Shown here: in pieces, positions 32,985 through 39,632 of the stretch
Layout: each line of letters begins with the position of its first letter
Numbering within the stretch: position 1 is the first letter of the stretch
DNA from: Atribacteraceae bacterium
Lineage (GTDB): Bacteria > Atribacterota > Atribacteria > Atribacterales > Atribacteraceae
Direction: 5' to 3'
DNA length: 39,632 nucleotides
NCBI GenBank assembly: GCA_035477455.1
Contig: DATIKP010000136.1
Span: forward strand, 1 to 39,632
The notes under the pieces: model-generated
What the model was told of the DNA's origin: nothing
What the model saw: only the letters and a program-made list of their open reading frames with translations
Database searches by the model: none
Translations under genes and position numbers: made by a program

Positions 32985-33230
32985 TTTATTCCCTCCAATC
33001 CCTTCTCTCATTTTATGGCTTTCCAACCCAGACTCCCATGATTGTTCCACATCCATCAGGATGTTGATCCCTCCAGGGATAGCAGCCGCCAGCTCATTGA
33101 GTTTGGTCCTCTCAGCCACTCCCCGGACGGACAGTATAGGACCTTGCGTACTTAAGGCAAGAAGAACGGTAAGAACAGCAAGTATACCGGTTATGACGGG
33201 GGCCGCGTGTTTACACTATTAATCTTCCCC

Positions 33231-33259
33231 ATGTTAGTGTGAACGATCACACTTGTCAA
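33231..33259 (-). promoter_or_regulatory. Promoter of the sugar-catabolic cluster
   Basis: A perfect TTGACA (33254-33259) is 17 bases from TAACAT (33231-33236). The predicted start near 33224 leaves a leader of about 240 bases before the isomerase ATG. Confidence 0.65.
33236..33253. promoter_or_regulatory. LacI-type operator
   Basis: AGTGTGAACGATCACACT has seven-base inverted arms around a central CG, the usual LacI-family form. It fills the -35 to -10 spacer of the cluster's promoter, so a bound repressor would block RNA polymerase. The lacI-type gene at the far end of the cluster is the obvious candidate. Confidence 0.75.
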
Positions 33260-33489
33260 GCCCCCCAATTAACTGGGCCAAAGACACTACCATCCTTGGT
33301 TCTCGGTGGGTCATTGTCTCCTAAACCTTGATTAATGAATTATCAGAGGTTATTGCCATTGTGCTTAGTAAATTGACGATAGATTCTCGCTCCCCGCTTG
33401 GCCCCTATGATAGAATGTCGAAAGAATTATTCGTCGCCGGAAGCAATGATCCCTGTATGCCTAAATATCTTTCGTAAAAGGGTTATCCG

Positions 33490-36297
33490 ATGAAAAACCG
33501 CCTTCTTGCTTATCTCACGGTGATACTACCGGCAGCCGTGTTCTGGGTAGTCGACGCCTTGGTTGGATCGTTGTTTTTCGTCCCTGGCGCCTTGGTCGAA
33601 CGCCTCTTTCTTCAGATTCCGCCTGAAGCCATTTTCACCCGGTTGCTGGGTCTGTCTGGCATCGTTTTGATAAGTTTTTTTCTTACTCGGTCGTTCATGC
33701 ACCAGCGGGATCTCCGGGAGAAATTACGGAAAAACGAAGAGGGAAAAACGACTCTTTTGGACAGCCTGGACGAGAAGGTCATTTATTTGGATAAAGATCA
33801 GCACATTCTGTGGATGAACCGAGCCGCCCGGGAACATGCTTCCGGCCTTCTGCCCGGTGACCGCCTGGGACAATGTCATGAATTTTGGCCTCGTCACCAG
33901 GAACCCTGTCTCCCCTGTCCGGCTCGGCGGGTTTTTGAAAGCGGCCAACCTCAGACAGACGTAGTGACCACACCGGACGGGAAAATTTGGTCGGTGAGTG
34001 GATTTCCTATACTCAAGGAAAAAGGAATCCTGTCCGGTGTCCTGGAAATCTTCACCGAGATCGCCCGGAACAAACAGATGGAAGAGAAACACTTTCTCTC
34101 CGAACACCGGTATCGGACCCTGTTCGAAACCATGCCCCTAGGTGTGGTTTGCCAGGACCCCGACGGCCGGTTTATCGCTACTAACCCAGCCGCAGAAAGC
34201 ATCCTCGGATTGACCCTGGATCAAATGGAAGACCTGAACACCCTAGAGAAATTCTGGAAAGCGGTTCAAGAAAACGGTGCGGAATTCCCCGTTGATGGAC
34301 ACCCATCCACGCAGGCCTTAAGAACCGGCAAGCCGATAAAATACTTCCTCATGGGAGCCAACGGTCATTTGGAAGACCGACGCCGCTGGCTTTTCGCCAT
34401 TGCCGTCTCACAGTCACTGCCAAACGGGGATAAATCCAGCCAGATCTTCACGATCTTTCACGACCTGACCGAAATCCGGGAGAGAGAAGAACAAATCCGG
34501 AAAAGTGAAGAGCGGTTCCGCTCACTGATCCAGAATGCAAATGACTTGATTTTTGCACTTGACGGCAAAGGATTCACTCTGTCGGTCAGTCCCGCCGCGC
34601 AAAGAATCCTGGGGTTTCTCCCCGAAGAATTGACCGGGATTTCCTTTTTTTCTCTGCTCCACCCGGAAGATGCTCCGTTATTCAGGGAAGTGTTTTTCCA
34701 AAAAATCCGGCTACCTCGGGCGATTTCATCCCTGCCGCCTTACCGCTTCCGCCGGAAAGACGGTGCCTGGGTTTTTCTCGAGACCTTGGTGAATAACCTC
34801 CTGACTGAACCCTCTGTCCAGGGAGTCGTGCTCAATTCCCGCGACGTTTCCGACCGGAAGTCCATGGAAGAAGTCTTGCGAAAATCGGAACGGGACAAGG
34901 AAACGATCCTGAGCGGCATGTCGGAACTACTTTCGTTCCAGGATCGCGAATTGACCGTCCAGTGGGTGAACCGGGCGACAAGTGAAACCTTGGGCATTCC
35001 CGAAAAAGATTTGGTCGGAATGAAATGTTACCGGATGTGGCCCGGCCAGGATGATATCTGTCAGGGCTGTCCGATGATCAAAGCCATCGCCTGCGGTGAA
35101 ACCTGTGAAGGAGAAGTGACGACCGCCGACGGGAAAACCTGGTATGTCCGGGGAAATCCAGTGTTTGGTGACGATGGCCGGGTTTCCGGAGTGGTGGAAT
35201 TGCGGCTCGATATCACCGAACGCAAGGAACAAGAGGAAAAGATCCGGTACCTGACCTTCCACGACACCTTGACTGGTCTATATAACCGTCTTTTTTTCGA
35301 AGCGGAGCTTTCCCGTCTCGATACCCCCCGTCAACTGCCCATGACGGTGATCATCGGAGATATCAACGGATTGAAGCTGGTCAATGACGCGTTCGGACAC
35401 GCCGAGGGAGACCGATTGCTTCTGCGGATCTCGGACATCCTCAAACAATCCTGCCGAAGGGAAGACATCCTGGCCCGGTGGGGTGGAGACGAGTTCATCA
35501 TGCTCCTATCCCAGACCAGCACCACCATCGCCCGGAATATCGTCGAACGAATTCGCGAATCCTGCCGGCATTCGGATCATTTTCCCATCCCGGTCAGTAT
35601 CGCACTGGGAACGGCAACGAAAAAAACACCGGAAGAATCTATAAAAAAAATCCTGATGCTGGCTGAAGACCGTATGTACAAAAATAAACGGACAGAAAGT
35701 CGGAAAACCAGAAAACTCATTTTCAAAGCCTTGGAAAAGACCCTCCGGGAACTCACCCGGGAAAGCGAAGCCTTCGTTCAGCCCCTCCTCTCGATCACAC
35801 TCGCTCTCGGCCGGACCCTGCAGCTTTCCCAGAAAGAAATGGAAGCATTGGAGTTGCTGGTCTCCTTTCGGAACCTGGGGAAAATCGCCCTTCCACGGGA
35901 GACCATGGAAAAGACCACCCCCCTGACCGATAACGAACAGGAAAACCTTCGCAACCATCCGGATATTGGCTATCGTATCGCCCAGTCTATGCCCGAACTC
36001 GCTCCCATTGCCGAAGAGATTCTCTCCCACCACGAGTGCTACGACGGAACAGGATACCCGCAAGGACTCAAAGGGGAAGACATTCCCCTGCTTTCCCGTA
36101 TCATCAAAGTATGCGAAACCTATATCAAACTCCGGTTGGGAATATACAAAGAACCACCGGTGAGCCGGGAGGATGCCCTGGCCGCCATCCAGCAGCGATC
36201 GGGCCTTAGCTTTGACCCGTCCATCGTTGACGCTCTTTCCTGGACTCTCGCACAAGGGGATTTTGATCCAGCCGGAGAAAAACGAGAGAGGGAATAA
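33490..36297 (+). CDS. Membrane sensor with four PAS domains, GGDEF and degenerate HD-GYP
   Basis: 935 residues. Two N-terminal membrane segments (about 7-32 and 50-65), PAS domains near 85-190, 195-330, 335-455 and 460-575, GGDEF near 580-740 and HD-GYP near 745-925. PAS1 (CLPCP near 140) and PAS4 (CQGCP near 524) carry a CXXCP motif plus an earlier Cys, suggesting metal or redox binding. The cyclase motif RWGGDEF and its RRED inhibitory site are intact, so diguanylate cyclase activity is likely. HD-GYP keeps [11 protein letters not shown], but HD reads RN (FRNLGK) and the following ADAFDA-type Asp is lost, so phosphodiesterase activity is unlikely. It precedes the rubredoxin fusion by 17 bases. 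Confidence 0.9.
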   Translation: MKNRLLAYLTVILPAAVFWVVDALVGSLFFVPGALVERLFLQIPPEAIFTRLLGLSGIVLISFFLTRSFMHQRDLREKLRKNEEGKTTLLDSLDEKVIYLDKDQHILWMNRAAREHASGLLPGDRLGQCHEFWPRHQEPCLPCPARRVFESGQPQTDVVTTPDGKIWSVSGFPILKEKGILSGVLEIFTEIARNKQMEEKHFLSEHRYRTLFETMPLGVVCQDPDGRFIATNPAAESILGLTLDQMEDLNTLEKFWKAVQENGAEFPVDGHPSTQALRTGKPIKYFLMGANGHLEDRRRWLFAIAVSQSLPNGDKSSQIFTIFHDLTEIREREEQIRKSEERFRSLIQNANDLIFALDGKGFTLSVSPAAQRILGFLPEELTGISFFSLLHPEDAPLFREVFFQKIRLPRAISSLPPYRFRRKDGAWVFLETLVNNLLTEPSVQGVVLNSRDVSDRKSMEEVLRKSERDKETILSGMSELLSFQDRELTVQWVNRATSETLGIPEKDLVGMKCYRMWPGQDDICQGCPMIKAIACGETCEGEVTTADGKTWYVRGNPVFGDDGRVSGVVELRLDITERKEQEEKIRYLTFHDTLTGLYNRLFFEAELSRLDTPRQLPMTVIIGDINGLKLVNDAFGHAEGDRLLLRISDILKQSCRREDILARWGGDEFIMLLSQTSTTIARNIVERIRESCRHSDHFPIPVSIALGTATKKTPEESIKKILMLAEDRMYKNKRTESRKTRKLIFKALEKTLRELTRESEAFVQPLLSITLALGRTLQLSQKEMEALELLVSFRNLGKIALPRETMEKTTPLTDNEQENLRNHPDIGYRIAQSMPELAPIAEEILSHHECYDGTGYPQGLKGEDIPLLSRIIKVCETYIKLRLGIYKEPPVSREDALAAIQQRSGLSFDPSIVDALSWTLAQGDFDPAGEKRERE

Positions 36298-36314
36298 CCA
36301 TGGAGGTGTCTGTC

Positions 36315-37001
36315 ATGAATCTCGATGCGCTCTATACGTTGAACTGTGGTATGTATATCCTCTCTTCGGCCGACAGAGAGAAGAAAAACGGGTTGATCGT
36401 GAATGCCTTAGTCCAGGTCACCGCTTTTCCCAACCAGGTCGTCGCCAGCGTGAACAAGGAAAGCCTCACTCACGAATTAATCGACCGGAGTGGCTTCTTC
36501 ACCGTCTCGGCATTGGAAAAGGAAACGCCTCTTCAGTTGATCGGCGCCTTCGGGTTTTTTTCGGGACGGGATAAGGACAAGTTCGCTTCCGTGCAACATT
36601 TCATGGGCAAGACCGGGTTTCCGGTAGTCAGTGAACACACCGTCAGCTATTTGGAGGCGAAGGTCACCGGAAGGTTCGATTCCGGCAGCCACTTCCTTTA
36701 TCTGGGAGAAATCCTGGAAACTGAATTTCTGAATATCACCCTCGAACCGATGCTTTATACCTATTACCGGGACGTCAAGGGCGGCAAAGTCCCGCGCACT
36801 GCCGCCACCTATCGCCCCGAACCGGGAGAAGAAAAACCTGCCGCCCAGCGGTATCGCTGCCTCGTCTGTGGATACATCTATGACGAGCGCTACGGGGATC
36901 CGGATTCCGGAATTACCGCCGGTACCGCCTTTGACGATATTCCGGAAGACTGGACCTGCCCGATCTGTGGGGTGGGAAAGGACCAGTTCAGCAAGCTGTA
37001 G
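36315..37001 (+). CDS. hrb: Flavin reductase-rubredoxin fusion (high-molecular-weight rubredoxin type)
   Basis: 228 residues. The N-terminal FMN-binding flavin reductase domain ([18 protein letters not shown]) is followed by a C-terminal rubredoxin with both CXXC pairs: [19 protein letters not shown] and [16 protein letters not shown]. Such fusions supply electrons from NAD(P)H to a flavodiiron oxygen or NO reductase in anaerobes. ATG 36315 is chosen because GGAGGTG lies seven bases upstream; 36300 is an alternative. It runs close behind the PAS-GGDEF gene, suggesting a shared redox or oxygen-stress theme. It converges with copA after 16 bases and no clear terminator was found. Confidence 0.9.
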   Translation: MNLDALYTLNCGMYILSSADREKKNGLIVNALVQVTAFPNQVVASVNKESLTHELIDRSGFFTVSALEKETPLQLIGAFGFFSGRDKDKFASVQHFMGKTGFPVVSEHTVSYLEAKVTGRFDSGSHFLYLGEILETEFLNITLEPMLYTYYRDVKGGKVPRTAATYRPEPGEEKPAAQRYRCLVCGYIYDERYGDPDSGITAGTAFDDIPEDWTCPICGVGKDQFSKL

Positions 37002-37017
37002 TTTCGGAATATCCCGG

Positions 37018-39489
37018 TTACAGTTTCATCTTCTTCAGCCGGAGCGAATTGGTCACAACATTCACAGAGCTCGCGGCCATGGCTATCTCGGCGATCAGGG
37101 GATGGAGCATGCCCAGAAAGGCTATGGGCAGGGCTACGGTATTGTAGAAAAAGGCCCAGAAGAGGTTCTGCTTTATTTTCCTGAACATCATCTCTGAAAT
37201 TCGGAAGGCCTCGACTAATGCCCCAAGCGTCGGCCGGATGAGAACCACGTCTCCCGCTTCCTTGGCAATGTCTGTTCCCGACCCCATGGCGATCCCGACG
37301 TTGGCCTGCTTCAGGGCCGGCGCGTCGTTGATGCCGTCACCGACCATGGCGACCACATGTCCCGCCGCCTGGTATTTTTTCACGATTCTCATTTTATCCT
37401 GGGGCAGGAGTTCGGCCTCGATTTCATCTACGCCCAGCGCATCCCCGATGATGTGGGCTACTATCTGGTGGTCACCGGTCAACAGCACGGTTCTCCGGCC
37501 AGACTTCCGGAGATCGGCGATTCCCTGTCGGCTTTCCGGTTTGACGGTATCGCTGAGGGCGAAAACACCGTAGACCCCCTGTTGGTCAAACACCAGGACC
37601 GGGGTCGCCGCTTTTTGCCCGGCATCTTCTAAGGCTTTCCGCAGTGAATCTTCGATGGGAACCCCCATCTCCCCCACCCACAAGTGGCTTCCCGCATAAT
37701 AGGTACGTTCACCGACGCTGCCCTTGACTCCTTTTCCCGGAACGACCTGAAAATCGCGAACAGGTTGTTCGGTGACTCCTGCGGATCGGGCATATTGAAG
37801 AATAGCCCGGCTCAGGGGATGTTCCGAATATTTTTCGAGGGCGTAGGCTATATCCAGGACCTTCTCCCGGGACATTTTACTATCGGTAACCAGCGTGTTC
37901 ACCTGGGGAGTTCCGCTGGTAATGGTTCCGGTCTTATCCAACAGGACGACATCGACGTCCTTCATGGTCTGCACCGCTTCGCCACTACGGAAAAGAATGC
38001 CCCGTTTGGCGGACATGCCGGTTCCCACCATCAACGCAGTGGGAGTGGCCAATCCGAGGGCGCACGGGCAGGCGATCACCAGGGTCGCAATCCCAGCGGT
38101 CAAGGCCAGGGAAAGAGGCGATAAATCCAGTTGGATCCAAGGCAGGAACTGTGCTCCCCACTGTAAAACCGGATGAAGCGATGCGTTGAGAAAGTACCAG
38201 GTAACAAATGAAAGACCGGCGGTCAGGATGACGAGCGGGGTAAAGATCGAGCTCACCCGGTCGGCGAACGCCTGGATGGGAACTTTGGTTCCCTGCGCGT
38301 TTTCGACCATACGAATGATTTGAGACAGGAAACTCTCCTCACCGATCCTATCCACCCGGACTTTGATAAACCCATCCAGGTTGATAGTCGCCCCGGTGAC
38401 TGGATCGGCCAGTTTTTTCACTACCGGGAGGGGTTCTCCGGAAATCATCGACTCATCGATGGTGGTCGTTCCTTCCAGTATGGTTCCATCCTGCGGGACC
38501 TTTTCACCGGGCTTTATATGCATGATATCCCCCGGAACCAGGCCATCAACGTCGATTTCTACAATGTCCCCACCCTTTTCCACCCGGGCTTTTCGAACGC
38601 CAAGCTCTAAAAGCCGGGCAATCTCCCGGGTCGCCCGACTGCGGGCTCCCGCCTCGAGGTAACGCCCGGTGAGATGAAAAGCCATAATCATAGCCCCGAT
38701 GGCGGCATAGTTTTCAATGGCTACACCACCCCACTTGAGTAGTCCTGAAGCATACGAAGCGAGTGTTCCAAAGGCGATGAGGGTGTCCATACCCGTTTGG
38801 AGTTTGACCAGTTGGAGAAAGGCCATCCTAAGCGTGGTGTATCCGGCTACGAAAATGACCGGAAAACTGAGAAGGAGTTGCAGGTACATGTGGACTGGGC
38901 TATGGTAACCGAGCATATGGATGATCATCACTACCCCGACCGGAGCCGCCAAGCCCCAGGCCAGGACCAGTTTTCTCTGGGCATCCCGGAGTTCCCGGTC
39001 GGAATAGGCGTCGCTGTTCCGGGACCGCTCGATCAAGCTCATACCATATCCCAACTTTTCCACCCGCGCAATCAGCTCGTCGGTCCCGACCCTAAAAGAG
39101 TCGAAGCGGACATGCGCCCGTCGTTCGGCGAAATTCACCGTCGCCTCGGCAACTCCTTCGATCTTGCGTAAAGCCTTTTCAATCGCCGCCGAACAGGCCG
39201 TGCAAGTCATGCCCGAAATATTGAAGTGTACTTCCTTCACCGGCTTTGTTTCTTCCCTGTTGACCGGTGTCCCCTGATAGCCCAAATGGTTTATGATAGC
39301 GAGGAGGTCCGGAAGGTCAACCCGTTCCTCGACCAGCAGCCGGGCCGTCTTTAACGGGAAATTCACCGTCGCTTCTTTCACTCCGGGGTGCCGCCCCAGC
39401 ACTTTTTCGATATTCGCGGCACAACTCCCGCAGGTCATGCCTTCAATCCGCACTGTATATTCACGAATGGTGGTCTTTCCTTCGGTCAT
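37018..39489 (-). CDS. copA: Copper-exporting P1B-type ATPase
   Basis: 823 residues. Two N-terminal heavy-metal domains (MTCGSCAANIEKVL and MTCTACSAAIEKAL), eight membrane segments, the CPC ion site in IACPCALGLATPTALMVGTG, phosphorylation site DKTGT, the SEHPLSRAI motif and the hinge VGDGINDAPALKQANVG. Class 1B-1 residues fit Cu(I) export: the CPC, then YNTVALPIAFLG and MAASSVNVVTNSLRLKK near the end. It has GGGAGGG eight bases before ATG 39489 and a CsoR-like operator upstream. Confidence 0.96.
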   Translation of the reverse strand: MTEGKTTIREYTVRIEGMTCGSCAANIEKVLGRHPGVKEATVNFPLKTARLLVEERVDLPDLLAIINHLGYQGTPVNREETKPVKEVHFNISGMTCTACSAAIEKALRKIEGVAEATVNFAERRAHVRFDSFRVGTDELIARVEKLGYGMSLIERSRNSDAYSDRELRDAQRKLVLAWGLAAPVGVVMIIHMLGYHSPVHMYLQLLLSFPVIFVAGYTTLRMAFLQLVKLQTGMDTLIAFGTLASYASGLLKWGGVAIENYAAIGAMIMAFHLTGRYLEAGARSRATREIARLLELGVRKARVEKGGDIVEIDVDGLVPGDIMHIKPGEKVPQDGTILEGTTTIDESMISGEPLPVVKKLADPVTGATINLDGFIKVRVDRIGEESFLSQIIRMVENAQGTKVPIQAFADRVSSIFTPLVILTAGLSFVTWYFLNASLHPVLQWGAQFLPWIQLDLSPLSLALTAGIATLVIACPCALGLATPTALMVGTGMSAKRGILFRSGEAVQTMKDVDVVLLDKTGTITSGTPQVNTLVTDSKMSREKVLDIAYALEKYSEHPLSRAILQYARSAGVTEQPVRDFQVVPGKGVKGSVGERTYYAGSHLWVGEMGVPIEDSLRKALEDAGQKAATPVLVFDQQGVYGVFALSDTVKPESRQGIADLRKSGRRTVLLTGDHQIVAHIIGDALGVDEIEAELLPQDKMRIVKKYQAAGHVVAMVGDGINDAPALKQANVGIAMGSGTDIAKEAGDVVLIRPTLGALVEAFRISEMMFRKIKQNLFWAFFYNTVALPIAFLGMLHPLIAEIAMAASSVNVVTNSLRLKKMKL

Positions 39490-39496
39490 GATCGTA

Positions 39497-39513
39497 ACCC
39501 TCCCTATGGGGGT
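39497..39513. promoter_or_regulatory. Second CsoR-like half-palindrome over the ribosome-binding site
   Basis: ACCCTCCCTATGGGGGT repeats the core CCCTATGGGGG of the main operator and covers the copA ribosome-binding site (39498-39504). Confidence 0.45.
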
Positions 39514-39524
39514 ATATTTTCTTC

Positions 39525-39554
39525 ATAATACCCCCCTATGGGGGGTCCTGTCAA
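39525..39554 (-). promoter_or_regulatory. copA promoter
   Basis: A perfect TTGACA (39549-39554) and TATTAT (39525-39530) are 18 bases apart. The spacer is filled by a G/C palindrome. Confidence 0.75.
39530..39546. promoter_or_regulatory. CsoR-type copper operator
   Basis: ACCCCCCTATGGGGGGT is a near-perfect inverted repeat of seven-base arms around TAT, like CsoR operators of C-runs and G-runs. It occupies the -35 to -10 spacer, so a Cu(I)-released repressor is expected. No csoR gene is in the window. Confidence 0.7.
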
Positions 39555-39632
39555 GCCCTCCTCACCGTTCCTTACTTTCCCGGCTTGGACTCAGGAGCCC
39601 CCCCCTGCCCAGAAAATCTCCAAAAATGACCT

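Larger units (their letters stand above)
32985..33489. other. Intergenic region with divergent control signals
   Basis: No gene is supported here. The part to 33119 is an in-frame extension of the isomerase. 33231-33259 holds the promoter and operator of the catabolic cluster. A second, weaker inverted element GTGTTTACAC sits at 33207-33216. For the plus-strand sensor gene only an AAAGGG ribosome-binding site before 33490 is clear; no convincing promoter was found. Confidence 0.5.

Noticed and set aside
1-39632. CRISPR array, prophage or rRNA operon
   Set aside because: No regularly spaced repeats, phage structural genes or rRNA sequences were found.

Overview
The window reads as a chromosome segment of an anaerobic, probably uncultured bacterium with a Bacillota-like gene order. 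The strongest lineage clue is the minus-strand run greA-lysS-ctsR-mcsA-mcsB-clpC-radA-yacL-ispD-ispF-(rlpA-like)-cysS-rlmB-rlmD. This matches the conserved Bacillota block, but disA, gltX, cysE and mrnC are missing and McsA and McsB are strongly derived. A rubredoxin-flavin reductase fusion and several URO-D-fold proteins suit an anaerobe. Atribacterota or a deep clostridial lineage would fit, but the sequence alone does not settle it. TTG and GTG starts are common.

Layout. 1-195: tail of an insertion sequence. 348-1523 (-): radical SAM/HhH protein. 1621-3996 (+): tRNA(CAU), a NIF3-family gene, a zinc-ribbon coiled-coil gene and RNase P RNA, tightly packed. 4240-6936 (-): two URO-D-fold genes, a gene remnant, a hairpin and an unrecognised 50-residue ORF. 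7083-21878 (-): the housekeeping and stress block (RNA modification, CysRS, isoprenoid synthesis, RadA, the ctsR-clpC operon, LysRS, GreA). The ctsR operon has a readable promoter with a CtsR-type operator over its start point. 22189-24905 (+): a secreted beta-repeat protein, a PilX-like protein and two prepilin-like proteins under a good sigma-A-type promoter. 25175-32984 (-): a sugar or polyol uptake and catabolism cluster with LacI-type regulator, Zn-dependent dehydrogenase, YhfX-like PLP enzyme, ABC permease, ABC ATPase, binding protein and TIM-barrel isomerase. Its promoter at 33231-33259 carries a LacI-type palindrome exactly between -35 and -10. 33490-37001 (+): a multi-PAS GGDEF protein with degenerate HD-GYP domain, then the flavin reductase-rubredoxin fusion. 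37018-39489 (-): a CopA-type copper ATPase with a CsoR-like G/C palindrome in its promoter.

The most interesting signals are: an McsB homologue that has lost the key arginine-kinase residues while ClpC keeps both phosphoarginine-pocket glutamates; the YhfX-centred catabolic cluster with its own operator; the PAS-GGDEF sensor with two Cys-rich PAS domains; the pseudopilin/beta-repeat cluster; and two copies of one IS end about 32 kb apart. No CRISPR array, prophage or rRNA gene was seen.
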